Positions 1-8,882 of a stretch of 64,000 nt of DNA are shown piece after piece. The stretch is taken from assembly GCF_000314975.1 (NCBI RefSeq), contig NZ_BAEN01000018.1, positions 1-64,000 of the forward strand, in the 5' to 3' direction. Both the position numbers and the translations under genes were made by a program. Origin of the DNA: Aliiglaciecola lipolytica E3. Its GTDB lineage: Bacteria; Pseudomonadota; Gammaproteobacteria; Enterobacterales; Alteromonadaceae. The notes under the pieces were generated by a model. That model did not search any database. It was not told where the DNA came from and worked only from the letters and a program-made list of their open reading frames with translations. The first letter of the stretch is position 1. Every line of letters starts with the position of its first letter.

Positions 1-564
1 GTTTACTGCATCTTCTTGCGTACATCTGGTCACCCAAACTTGTTGATCCAATTCAAAAGTAAAATTTGGATGACTATCGTGAGGACGAGTGGAGTGAATT
101 TTACGATAGTCAAAACTTCTATCAAAGCGATGCCAAGGATCTTTACCTTGTGTATTTAAAATTCGATTAATTTCGCCCGTATTCGGATCACAAAAAACAA
201 TATTATCCAGACCAGTTGAGGTAATGACCAACTCGTTATTAATATAAGCTACAGAATGTAAATTGTGAAAACATGGGTGAGAAATAATTTTAACCAGACT
301 AAAATCTTCTAATCGATACAAATGGACTTCAGTGTCAGTAGGCAACCAAAGATGTTTATCTACAATACAGCCGCAAGTAAATTGCAAATTTGGATGCTCT
401 GCTGGATAGTTATCTCCTGCTACATCTTTTTGAACCACTATTCGAAATGATTTAGTTAATATATCCAGCTCAATCAATCTAGCACTTTTATAATACTTAC
501 CTTCCCCTAATTCAAATCCATTGGGCCGCAAACAACCACCAGAGAGCAACAATTTGTTAGTCAT
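1..564 (-). CDS. Partial protein of unknown function, possibly beta-propeller-like (C-terminus beyond the left edge)
   Basis: An open frame runs without a stop from an ATG at 564 to the left edge, giving the first 188 residues. The chain alternates short hydrophobic strands with polar turns (for example LWLPTDTEVHLYRL and INNELVITSTGLDNIVF), which suggests a repeated beta-sheet fold such as a propeller. It carries no signal peptide or membrane segment. It lies 41 bp downstream of the O-ligase start-to-stop unit on the same strand, so it is probably the distal part of the XrtA-linked operon. I do not recognise the family. The fold is inferred only from the strand-like pattern and could be wrong. 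Confidence 0.7.
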   Translation of the reverse strand, partial: MTNKLLLSGGCLRPNGFELGEGKYYKSARLIELDILTKSFRIVVQKDVAGDNYPAEHPNLQFTCGCIVDKHLWLPTDTEVHLYRLEDFSLVKIISHPCFHNLHSVAYINNELVITSTGLDNIVFCDPNTGEINRILNTQGKDPWHRFDRSFDYRKIHSTRPHDSHPNFTFELDQQVWVTRCTQEDAVN

Positions 565-605
565 TTTTAGCAGCACTCTTCACTATTTTGACACCCATTC
601 TTTGC

Positions 606-1955
606 TCACCCCGATTGGATACCGAGTTGCGAAGCCGAACTTCTCTTCTTGCTACCGGCAGTAAAAGGCAGTACCGTTTTTTTAGCTATGTGTATATTAA
701 TGGCGCATACTAATCCTGCCATCGCGTACAACAAATCAAAATATGCCAAACTTACATTATTTCCAGTAATTCCATATCCAATCATAGCCAGTGTCAGGTT
801 ATTAGTTAGCGAAATTAACCACTTTTCATTATTTGCAATTGCCCATTTTCGATTTTTAAAATTAACCATTAAGGTTTGCCAAAGGATCATCATAAAAATA
901 AATAGGCCTACAAATCCATGATCTCCTAATACCTGCATGTAAATATTGTGGGCAGCTTTGGGGCGCAACTCTGATGGTATGGACGGTGTATCAATGGGTC
1001 CAAAGCTATTTGTCATCGGCGCATAATATCCCCAAAGACTTCTATCTTTAACTGCATGAAACCCCCCGCCAGTGAGTGGATAATCTAGTGCTATCATCGT
1101 TGAAATTTTCCACGCCCACAAACGACCAATAAAAGAGCCATCTTCACTGGCTGCAGAGCTAACGGTATTCTGTCTTTCTTTCCATTCCCCTGGTGCAAAA
1201 GCAAAAAAAAGTGGAATTATAATGGCCGCTAAAATGCCGTAAACAACCTTGCGTTTTGAGGTCCACCAAAAAGCTGCACCTAAAATTAATAGCCCGATAA
1301 ATCCACCGCGCGAATAAGTGCCGATGATTGCGAGAACATTTAGAACAAGCAACACATTTAACCCGCGTTTGATTGAAAAGTTTTTAGTTACACTAATCAG
1401 ATAAAGGATCAAGGGGATACACATATTAATTGCAACTGCCAAATCATTGCGGTCTCTGATGATTCCGGCCTTTCCCGTAATACGGTGGCTTCCACCTGAC
1501 AAAATGAATTTAACGGCTTCCATTGCTGCAAAAGATGAAATAGATAAGACAATCGCCCATACGATTGTATTGACATGTAACCTTTTAGTTATTGTGAGTG
1601 TAACAAAGAAAAATAAAAGCAATACTTTTGTAAATTGATTCCAATATTCCCATACAAATGCTGAATAAGATGTCTGATTCGCGATACTGGTGACAAGTGT
1701 CCAAAAACCGAAGAATAGTACCCAAAAACTTAATCCGCTAAACTTCCACTGTTTATATTTTTGTACAAAAAGATAAGAAAGAGCAGTAATTATTACAATT
1801 GCCAAGTTCAACCTAAAGCTCTGAGAAAACCCAAAAGCCCACTTTGCTGGTGCGGTTAGTGCGATCCAAACCCAAGCAGCTGTACCCAGGTAAGGCCGTT
1901 TAAAGCTGTAATAAATAGCAACGAATAAAAAACCGACGAGTAGCAGATCACGCAT
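606..1955 (-). CDS. Exosortase A-associated O-antigen ligase/polymerase-like membrane protein
   Basis: A 449-residue integral membrane protein with about ten or more hydrophobic segments. A large periplasmic loop at roughly residues 245-340 precedes a further membrane stretch. The RGGFIGLL segment near residue 217 matches the Wzy_C/O-antigen ligase core. XrtA loci usually carry one such protein, annotated as a probable O-glycosylation ligase. Its expected role is polymerising repeat units, or transferring the glycan to an acceptor, at the periplasmic face. The ATG overlaps the TAA of the 27-codon ORF upstream by one base, and its Shine-Dalgarno (AGGA) lies inside that ORF. Polymerase versus ligase cannot be decided from sequence alone. 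Confidence 0.85.
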   Translation of the reverse strand: MRDLLLVGFLFVAIYYSFKRPYLGTAAWVWIALTAPAKWAFGFSQSFRLNLAIVIITALSYLFVQKYKQWKFSGLSFWVLFFGFWTLVTSIANQTSYSAFVWEYWNQFTKVLLLFFFVTLTITKRLHVNTIVWAIVLSISSFAAMEAVKFILSGGSHRITGKAGIIRDRNDLAVAINMCIPLILYLISVTKNFSIKRGLNVLLVLNVLAIIGTYSRGGFIGLLILGAAFWWTSKRKVVYGILAAIIIPLFFAFAPGEWKERQNTVSSAASEDGSFIGRLWAWKISTMIALDYPLTGGGFHAVKDRSLWGYYAPMTNSFGPIDTPSIPSELRPKAAHNIYMQVLGDHGFVGLFIFMMILWQTLMVNFKNRKWAIANNEKWLISLTNNLTLAMIGYGITGNNVSLAYFDLLYAMAGLVCAINIHIAKKTVLPFTAGSKKRSSASQLGIQSG

Positions 1956-2038
1956 TAATCTTCATCCTGCATGCTTGACCACCAAAACATATAGCAGATC
2001 GCGCCAATATCAGCTAACAAATACAAACTATCTATCAT
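1955..2038 (-). CDS. Candidate 27-residue membrane microprotein, translationally coupled on both sides
   Basis: This short frame begins with an ATG that overlaps the TGA of the PaaK-like gene (ATGA) and ends with a TAA that overlaps the ATG of the O-ligase gene (TAATG). An AAGG ribosome-binding sequence lies about 10 nt before its ATG. The product starts MIDSLYLLADIGAICYMFWW and ends in an acidic tail, consistent with one short membrane segment. It fills a gap that would otherwise be the only one of this size among tightly packed genes of this arm. Overlap on both sides is what coupled operon genes show, but coding has not been demonstrated. The alternative is a non-coding spacer that is open by chance. 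Confidence 0.6.
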   Translation of the reverse strand: MIDSLYLLADIGAICYMFWWSSMQDED

Positions 2039-3393
2039 GTTGTGCTTACCTTACTTATCACGTAGCGATACTTCCCTGATTTTTCGGGGGCGATTTCGGC
2101 TACAGATTCTACCGTAACAGATACTTCGGCTCCAAGTCTTGCTTGGAAACCAGTCATAATGGTGTCGCGCATTTGTTGATTAACTTCACCACTTTTAGAC
2201 ACGACTTGCACGTGAGTATGCTGTTTCGTTTCTTGGATAATTTTGAACGCTTCAACACTTTCCATGTCGCGTAAAATATATATCAGTGATAAACCATGTA
2301 ATATAGTTCCATCCAATGCAACCACGAAATCGGTACTACGCCCTTCGATTGCCTCTAGCATTGGCAATCCACGACCACAGGCGCAGGTTTTATCAGACAT
2401 CACTGCAATATCGCCAGTGCGATATCGAATAAATGGAAACTCCGAAGTGCCCATATGAGTTACGACGATCTCGCCAGACTGCCCCGGTGGCAATGGATTG
2501 CCTTGTGGATCGATAATTTCCACCACAATATCTTCATAGGATAAATGCATACCCCCTTGTGGACACTGATGTGCAATAAAGCCCGCGTCCCGACCACCGT
2601 AACCATTGGCGACAGGACAGCCAAAAGTCGCTTCAATATTGTCTCGTTGGTAGGGATAAAGACGTTCGGAGGTGACAAATGCCACTTTGATGCCCAAGTT
2701 ATCCATTTGTATGCCGTGCTGTTTGGCAGTTTTGGCTAACAAATCAAACACAGAAGGATAACCAAATAGCATTTTTGGTTTCGTTTTTTGAATAGTGGAC
2801 AAAAAAGACAACAGCTTTTGTTCGGTCATATCAAACGCAGGAATCAGTTCTGAGCGAAATAAACCGTCTCGAATCAAACGCACTTTATCTTGCGCCCCCA
2901 ATTCTATTGGGGATCCCCAAGCAACTATCTCCTTATCGCCAATATCCACATCCCACCAACGTGTTGCCCGCCATTTTTCAGCGACATCGTGCGATACGCG
3001 CTCGTTACCCAACAAAAATATTAAAGGCTGCCCGCTAGAGCCGCCGGTATTAAACCTTGATAGAGACCCTGCGATATCGGATTTCAGTTTTTCAAAATTT
3101 GTAGAAATCGTGGTTTTATCTAAAAAAGGCAGCTTTGCTAAATCCTCAGAACAGGTAATATCCACAGGACTGAGATTGGCAGAGTCGAACATCTCACGGT
3201 AATAAGGAACGTGCTCATAAACCGTCTGAATAAATTTTTGTAGCCGTTTTGATTGATTTTGCTTTAGAACTGCTTTGCTAAACCACTGAGATTGTTCTAA
3301 CGATTTTCGAATCTCTACTGTGTCATGTTTTTTGAGCTTTTCATGCAAGGGAAACAGCATACTTGAGACAATTTTCGTGTAAATACTAGACAT
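2035..3393 (-). CDS. PaaK/CapK-like adenylate-forming enzyme
   Basis: A 452-residue member of the phenylacetate-CoA ligase-like branch of the ANL superfamily. The N-terminal region contains the typical VPYYREMF segment (about residues 67-75). The AMP-binding P-loop NTGGSSGQP is near residues 115-123, and the YRTGDIAVM segment is near residues 325-333. CapK-type homologues are common in exopolysaccharide loci and may activate a carboxylate for transfer to sugars, but the substrate is unknown. The ATG at 3393 is supported by an AGGAG sequence inside the end of the preceding gene. Four bases overlap the 27-codon ORF downstream. It is unlikely to serve aromatic catabolism here, because no phenylacetate pathway genes are nearby. 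Confidence 0.88.
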   Translation of the reverse strand: MSSIYTKIVSSMLFPLHEKLKKHDTVEIRKSLEQSQWFSKAVLKQNQSKRLQKFIQTVYEHVPYYREMFDSANLSPVDITCSEDLAKLPFLDKTTISTNFEKLKSDIAGSLSRFNTGGSSGQPLIFLLGNERVSHDVAEKWRATRWWDVDIGDKEIVAWGSPIELGAQDKVRLIRDGLFRSELIPAFDMTEQKLLSFLSTIQKTKPKMLFGYPSVFDLLAKTAKQHGIQMDNLGIKVAFVTSERLYPYQRDNIEATFGCPVANGYGGRDAGFIAHQCPQGGMHLSYEDIVVEIIDPQGNPLPPGQSGEIVVTHMGTSEFPFIRYRTGDIAVMSDKTCACGRGLPMLEAIEGRSTDFVVALDGTILHGLSLIYILRDMESVEAFKIIQETKQHTHVQVVSKSGEVNQQMRDTIMTGFQARLGAEVSVTVESVAEIAPEKSGKYRYVISKVSTT

Positions 3394-3396
3394 TAA

Positions 3397-4605
3397 CTAC
3401 TGCTCCTTGAGGCCAAGCAAATCACGATAAATATCCATTAACTTTGCCATTCTCGTGTCCCAGTGATTCTCAGCAGCATAGGCAACTATTGCTTGCCTAT
3501 CCCAGCTTTTGTTTAAACCATTTTTAAGTGATGCAAGTAATGCTTTGTGATCGTCAAACGGAAATATCTCACCAATAATAGGGCTATTAATCACTTCACT
3601 ATTTCCCCCTACATCACTGGCGATGACTGGCGTTCCACAAGCCATACTTTCGAGAATCACGTTAGCCCAGCCTTCGTTGGCTGTAGAGAGAACGAAAACA
3701 TCTGCGCTCGATAGCGGCGCACTAAGTTTTTTAGGAGGCAATGAACCTAAAAATCTAACATGCTCAGTCACACCAAGGGATTCTGCTTGTTCACGCAGTT
3801 GCGATTCAATATTCCCTTCTGCACTCGCCCCACCTACAATCAAATAGACTAGCTTAGGAAAGCTTTGCAACAATTCTGGAATACATGCTATGACCCTATG
3901 AAAACCTTTTCGTTTGACTAAGCCGCCCACGGTAATTAACACTTTGGCGTCCTCATCAATTCCCAATGTTTGCCTTGCATTTATAGGCGGGATAACTGAA
4001 AACTTTTGTGTATCGACACCATTTCCTACGACCGTAAATTTATGGCTATCTGCCCCAAGCGATACTGCTAATTTTTTTAACGACTCTGCTACGCAAATCA
4101 TGTGATCAGCATCTCGCCAAGCCTGCAACATTTGTTTACGCTTAGCTGGATATTGACTATGAGATAACTCAGTTCCCCTTAGTGTAATAGTGACTTTTTT
4201 ATCCATTTTACGCGCTACTTTAGTAGCGGCAAATCCATCTGGATAGGTAAAATGGCTATCGATTATATCGATATTTTCTCGCTGATTAATTTTGCGCAGC
4301 ACCTTGTGGGCAGCACGAGCCATCATGATACCGTCTAATTTTCTAAAAAATTTGGGGAAAGATAAAAACCTAGGAAAGTGAACCGTGATCCCTTGTTGAA
4401 TCTCTTCTTTTCCAGGCATTGGCCGATAGTTTGGTTTAAAAAACCTAATGAATCCTTGCCCAGGAAACCATGGTACAGGACTTACAACTTCAATATCCGC
4501 GAACTCTGCGACTCGAAACATACGTTCTCGTACAAATAAGCCCGACTGCTTACGCACAGAATTGGGAAACAATGAGCTGAGGACTGCAATTTTGAGGCGT
4601 TTCAC
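3397..4605 (-). CDS. GT4-family glycosyltransferase
   Basis: A GT-B fold glycosyltransferase, about 402 residues from the GTG chosen here. The chain opens with KRLKIAVLSSLFPNSV and a glycine-rich donor-side loop. The donor-binding motif EGWANVILESMACGTPVIASDVGG near the C-terminus contains the E-x7-E pair of GT4 enzymes. The frame stays open upstream to 4665, but that would overlap the previous gene by 58 bp. A GTG at 4605, just after the upstream TAG at 4608-4610, fits family starts better. It probably adds one sugar of the exopolysaccharide repeat at the inner face of the membrane. Donor and acceptor are unknown. Confidence 0.9.
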   Translation of the reverse strand: MKRLKIAVLSSLFPNSVRKQSGLFVRERMFRVAEFADIEVVSPVPWFPGQGFIRFFKPNYRPMPGKEEIQQGITVHFPRFLSFPKFFRKLDGIMMARAAHKVLRKINQRENIDIIDSHFTYPDGFAATKVARKMDKKVTITLRGTELSHSQYPAKRKQMLQAWRDADHMICVAESLKKLAVSLGADSHKFTVVGNGVDTQKFSVIPPINARQTLGIDEDAKVLITVGGLVKRKGFHRVIACIPELLQSFPKLVYLIVGGASAEGNIESQLREQAESLGVTEHVRFLGSLPPKKLSAPLSSADVFVLSTANEGWANVILESMACGTPVIASDVGGNSEVINSPIIGEIFPFDDHKALLASLKNGLNKSWDRQAIVAYAAENHWDTRMAKLMDIYRDLLGLKEQ

Positions 4606-4607
4606 AA

Positions 4608-5813
4608 CTATATGCTCAGCAACGATTCGTAAATTGGCTGGTAATTTGCCACTGAGTTTTTCCAATTTCGAATTTGCGTTACAAAGTCTCGGCCATTTTC
4701 AATCATAGCCGGCCAAGACTCTCTGTTCGACAGCACACGCACAGCGGTATTGGCTAGTTCATCAATGTTACCACTTTCGAACAACCACCCCGTCTTACCA
4801 TCTTCGATCAATTCTTTATGACCGCCGACGTCTGATGCCAACACTAACTTTCCTTGCGCCATAGCCTCCAACGGCTTTAATGGTGTCACCAGTTCAGTCA
4901 AACGCATTGGTTTTCTAGGATAAATAAGTAAATCTACCAAACTATAATACATGTCAACTTCAGCATGAGGCACCCTGCCCGGCATAATAACGTACTCTTC
5001 TAAGCCAAGTTGCTGAACCTGATCTTTTAAGTTTTTCTCCTGTGGACCGCCACCCACCAATAAAAAAACTACGTTGGGAATAGATTTTAATATTTGCGGT
5101 AATGCAGCCACGATAAGCTCTAACCCTTCGTAACCATAAAAAGAGCCTAAAAATCCGAGAACAATTTTTCCGTTCAAATTATATTGACTTTCGAGTGCTG
5201 AATTACGTTCGGTAATGATATTGAACTGTTCGATATTTACCGCATTTGGTATCACAGTTATTTTGTTGTCTGCAATTCCACGATTAAGTAGATCTTGTCT
5301 AAGGCCCTGACAAATCGTGGTCACTGCATCAGCCTGATTCACTACGTGGGTTTCCATCTTGCGAGTTAATCGATAACGCAAGTCGTCCTCTTTGCATGTC
5401 CCATGATCGACGGCAGCATCTTCCCAAAACGCTCTTATTTCATAAACCAGTGGCAAGCCAGTTTTTTTAGCTGCTTTGATGGCCGCCAAGCCATTTAGCG
5501 CCGGCGAATGAGCATGTAAAATATCGGGCTTTTCGATTTCTATCGCCGCTAAAATGCGATCTCTTAATGGGTTTACCAATGATAACTGATTAAGCACAGG
5601 AATTTTGCTAGCCAAGCCAGTTGGCGGCTCGGTACGATAAAACCGTAAGCCATCTACGTCTTCTATTTTAGCTTCGCACACACCTTGTTTAGCACTTGTG
5701 ACATGGCATGTCTCCCAACCTCTTGCACGCTGCTGATTTAAAATAGAGCGGGTACGAAAAGTATAACCACTATGCAAGGGAATAGAGTGATCCAAAATAT
5801 GCATTATTTTCAC
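4608..5813 (-). CDS. Exosortase A-associated GT4 glycosyltransferase (Daro_2409-type)
   Basis: A 401-residue GT-B glycosyltransferase. The N-terminus (IMHILDHSIPLHSGYTFRTR) is characteristic of the glycosyltransferase family restricted to XrtA/PEP-CTERM loci. The glycine-rich FLGSFYGYEGLE segment and the PLKPLEAMAQGKLVLASDVGG donor motif (E-x7 pattern) mark the GT4 domain. The start is a GTG at 5813, two bases after the amidotransferase stop. An ATG three codons in is also possible. It should act in the cytoplasm on the lipid-linked repeat of the exopolysaccharide. The sugar specificity is not visible. Confidence 0.92.
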   Translation of the reverse strand: MKIMHILDHSIPLHSGYTFRTRSILNQQRARGWETCHVTSAKQGVCEAKIEDVDGLRFYRTEPPTGLASKIPVLNQLSLVNPLRDRILAAIEIEKPDILHAHSPALNGLAAIKAAKKTGLPLVYEIRAFWEDAAVDHGTCKEDDLRYRLTRKMETHVVNQADAVTTICQGLRQDLLNRGIADNKITVIPNAVNIEQFNIITERNSALESQYNLNGKIVLGFLGSFYGYEGLELIVAALPQILKSIPNVVFLLVGGGPQEKNLKDQVQQLGLEEYVIMPGRVPHAEVDMYYSLVDLLIYPRKPMRLTELVTPLKPLEAMAQGKLVLASDVGGHKELIEDGKTGWLFESGNIDELANTAVRVLSNRESWPAMIENGRDFVTQIRNWKNSVANYQPIYESLLSI

Positions 5814-5816
5814 GAA

Positions 5817-7715
5817 TTACGATGCCTTTTGTTGACGTAAAAATGACTCAAACATCATTAGTGTCCACAATGATGCGCTATTGTCGCGTCTGCCTGAAAC
5901 GTGGTCATTTATGAGTCGCTGCAAATGTGATTTATTAAAATACCCCGATTCAGTCATTTGTTTGGATAAAACCCCTTCATATAAGCGTTCTTTAAGGGGT
6001 CCTCTAAACCAGTTAGCTAAGGGAACGGCAAACCCCATTTTCTTACGATATAACACATCGTGGGGTAAGTGAGGTTCCAAAGCTTTCTTAAAGGACAGTT
6101 TGCCAACGCCGTTGGCTAGGTTTTTATCGGAAGGAACTTTGAATGCCCACTCAACGAACTTGTGATCAATGATAGGGACACGTACTTCTAGAGAATGAGC
6201 CATTGATGCTCTATCTACTTTTGTTAAAATATCACCCACTAAGTAGGTTTTCATATCAATGTACTGAGCTATTTTAGTTTCATCTAGGTGTTTAACTTTG
6301 TCGCCGTACTTTTTAAATATCTCCAGAGAGCTATAACCATTTAAGCTCCGTTTATATTCATCGGAAAACAATTTAGCCCTATCGTCACTGCGAAAGATGC
6401 TCATGGTGTTGTGATAACCTTCAACCGTGTCCATTGCCATTGATTGAAAGGTAGTCTTAGCGCGAAAAATTCGCGGTGCCCAATCAATCTTAGGATACAG
6501 TTTCCCTAAAGGGCCAAAAACAGGTTTACGTAGGCCTAACGGTAACTTACTGCGAATACTCTCTTCCAATTTGTGCAATCTATATCGGCTATAACCGGCA
6601 AATAGCTCATCCCCGCCATCACCGGACAAAGCTACCGTGACGTGTTTTCTAGCAAGTTCACAAACTCGAAAAGTTGGGATAGCAGAGCTATCAGCATAGG
6701 GTTCATCGTATAAATTTGCCAGTTGATCAACTAGGTCGAAATCATCTTGGCTAACAACTTCTACACGGTGATTCGTTTGATATCGGTCAGCAACTGTTTG
6801 TGCATATTCGGTTTCATTGAACGCTTTGACATCAAAACCAATGGCACAGGTATTCACAGGGTCCGATTGCAGTTGAGACATCATCGCCACGACCGCACTA
6901 GAATCAACACCGCCAGATAAAAATGAACCAAGCGGCACATCCGCAACCATACGAATATCAACCGCTTCTTTTAAGCGTTCAATCAATTGTTCTTCAATTT
7001 CTTTTTGATCAAGCGGTTGTGCAAAATTAACTGGTACGTCCCAATACTCTTTAGCTTCAGGTAAGCCTTTATCAGCTTTATGCAACATTAGAGTGTGGCC
7101 AGGCGGCAGCTTAAACGCATTGTGATAAATAGTATGCGGCTCAGGTACGTAACCTAAACTAAAATAATCTTCAATTGTGGTGTTTCTAAGCTCTCGGTTA
7201 AATGCTGGGTGGGCTGTAATGACCTTAAGTTCCGAACCAAATATGAACTCACCACTGGGTAATAAGCTGTAAAAAAACGGTTTTATACCCAGGCGATCAC
7301 GAGCAATAAACAAGCACTCTTTTTGTCTATCCCAAATCGCAAATGCAAACATGCCTCTTAACTTGTGGACGCATTCTTCCCCCCACTCTAACCAAGCATT
7401 CAGTATGGTTTCTGTATCACCATGGGTATTAAATGTATAACCTTTGGCAGAAAGCTCTTTATGCAGTTCTTTAAAGTTATATATTTCTCCGTTAAACACA
7501 ACGCAAGCACGTTTATCCGCACTTAACATCGGTTGAGGACTACCTTCTAAATCAATAATAGATAAGCGTCTGTGCGCTAGCGCAACACCTGGGTCAAAAA
7601 AGTAATCTCCGGCATCAGGCCCGCGATGAATTTGTCTATCATTCATCTTTGCAATTAAATCTGCATCAATTTTAGTCTGGTCAGACAGATGAAAAATACC
7701 AGCTATTCCGCACAT
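5817..7715 (-). CDS. Exosortase A-associated asparagine synthase-type amidotransferase
   Basis: A 632-residue protein with a class II glutamine amidotransferase domain: Cys2 after the initiator Met, RRLSIIDL near 49-56 and FNGEIYNF near 74-81. This is followed by an asparagine synthase ATP-pyrophosphatase domain with SGGVDSS at about 267-273 and SGDGGDELFAGY further on. AsnB-like proteins of this size are a standard part of XrtA loci. They are thought to amidate a sugar carboxylate or another glycan or protein carboxyl group rather than to make free asparagine. The catalytic Cys and the PP-loop are intact. An AAGGA ribosome-binding sequence precedes the ATG. The substrate in this system is an inference from context. 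Confidence 0.92.
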   Translation of the reverse strand: MCGIAGIFHLSDQTKIDADLIAKMNDRQIHRGPDAGDYFFDPGVALAHRRLSIIDLEGSPQPMLSADKRACVVFNGEIYNFKELHKELSAKGYTFNTHGDTETILNAWLEWGEECVHKLRGMFAFAIWDRQKECLFIARDRLGIKPFFYSLLPSGEFIFGSELKVITAHPAFNRELRNTTIEDYFSLGYVPEPHTIYHNAFKLPPGHTLMLHKADKGLPEAKEYWDVPVNFAQPLDQKEIEEQLIERLKEAVDIRMVADVPLGSFLSGGVDSSAVVAMMSQLQSDPVNTCAIGFDVKAFNETEYAQTVADRYQTNHRVEVVSQDDFDLVDQLANLYDEPYADSSAIPTFRVCELARKHVTVALSGDGGDELFAGYSRYRLHKLEESIRSKLPLGLRKPVFGPLGKLYPKIDWAPRIFRAKTTFQSMAMDTVEGYHNTMSIFRSDDRAKLFSDEYKRSLNGYSSLEIFKKYGDKVKHLDETKIAQYIDMKTYLVGDILTKVDRASMAHSLEVRVPIIDHKFVEWAFKVPSDKNLANGVGKLSFKKALEPHLPHDVLYRKKMGFAVPLANWFRGPLKERLYEGVLSKQMTESGYFNKSHLQRLINDHVSGRRDNSASLWTLMMFESFLRQQKAS

Positions 7716-7725
7716 TTGTTAATCC

Positions 7726-8868
7726 TTAACCACTAAGGGCTTGATAAAGCTCATTATATTTTTTAACCATTGTATCTATACTAAAGTTTTTCACGCAATG
7801 GTTTCTTACGATTTGACTATTCTTTTGCTTAAGATCAGGCGAATTAACATATTGCCCCAACGAAGCAGTTAGTGCATCTATATTATTTACTTCTACCAAA
7901 TGGGTTGGTTTTAATTCCGGTGCAATTAACTCAGGGTTGCCACCCACTTCTGTTGCAATTACCGGCAAGCCAGTTGCCATCGCTTCTAGAATGGTATTTG
8001 AAATACCTTCTGCCAGTGATGGTAAGACGAACACATCCATTAAATTCATTAGCTGCGCAACGTCTGATCTATTTCCAGCGAACCAAATTTGCGACGCTAA
8101 TCCAGCTTGATGTGCGCGTTTATTCATTTTCTCCATTAACACGCCATCTCCCACCACAATGAGTCTCAATTTCGTTTTTTGTGCTGGATATCTCTCCGTT
8201 AACGCGATAAATGCTTCGAGCAGAAAAGGTTGATTTTTAACTTCTGCTAATCTTCCGACTGTACCGAATACCAACATATCTGCAACCGCAAAATGTTCTG
8301 GTAGCAACTGGTATGGCGGGTTTTGCGGCATAAATTTATTGACGTCAACACCATTGCAGATATGTTTTATATCGGTGCTTCTCACACCAATGGTATTTTT
8401 TAAATAATCAAATGCCTCGGTGGATAAAGCAACATACTTACGAATAAACATTTTCATAAATCGTCTTAGCATTTGATATTTTTTGTTTTGCCCGTGCATA
8501 TCGTTGACATCCCAGCCATGTTCGCCGTGGATTCGATAAGGCACTCTGCACCACCAGCCAACTAGCTGTGTCTCTATGGTTGCGGTATTTCGAGTATGTA
8601 AAATATCGGGTTTGCTTTTTTTGATTAACTTACGCAGCTTAAAAAAGATACTGACGTCATTACCATCTTTCTTGGCCAAGTCGAAAAATTGCACATTGTC
8701 AGTGTGAATACGTTGACAGAATATCTCGGAATAGCCTTTTAAAGTTACAATTGTATGCTGATACTTTTGCGGATCTAATCGATTAATCAGGTTCACGACC
8801 CCATTTTCCAATCCACCCGTATCGAATCGGTAAATGATATGCATGATATGAATCTTTTTGAAATCCAT
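7726..8868 (-). CDS. PEP-CTERM/XrtA-associated sugar transferase, stp2 type (GT4)
   Basis: A 380-residue GT-B glycosyltransferase whose N-terminal IMHIIYRFDTGGLENGVVNL is the hallmark of the second XrtA-associated sugar transferase family. Later segments include GTVGRLAEVKNQ and SLAEGISNTILEAMATGLPVIATEVGG with the E-x7-E donor motif. Fourteen bases separate it from the exosortase gene upstream, and the two are almost certainly co-transcribed. It is expected to extend the lipid-linked repeat in the cytoplasm. ATG codons at residues 1 and 9 are both possible starts. The first is taken because an AAGGA lies upstream. Confidence 0.92.
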   Translation of the reverse strand: MDFKKIHIMHIIYRFDTGGLENGVVNLINRLDPQKYQHTIVTLKGYSEIFCQRIHTDNVQFFDLAKKDGNDVSIFFKLRKLIKKSKPDILHTRNTATIETQLVGWWCRVPYRIHGEHGWDVNDMHGQNKKYQMLRRFMKMFIRKYVALSTEAFDYLKNTIGVRSTDIKHICNGVDVNKFMPQNPPYQLLPEHFAVADMLVFGTVGRLAEVKNQPFLLEAFIALTERYPAQKTKLRLIVVGDGVLMEKMNKRAHQAGLASQIWFAGNRSDVAQLMNLMDVFVLPSLAEGISNTILEAMATGLPVIATEVGGNPELIAPELKPTHLVEVNNIDALTASLGQYVNSPDLKQKNSQIVRNHCVKNFSIDTMVKKYNELYQALSG

Positions 8869-8882
8869 GTCGATTTAGATCC

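Noticed and set aside
2795-3202. Open frame of 135 codons on the plus strand inside the PaaK-like gene
   Set aside because: It lies entirely antisense to a well-conserved enzyme, has no recognisable domain and shows a composition typical of an antisense shadow.
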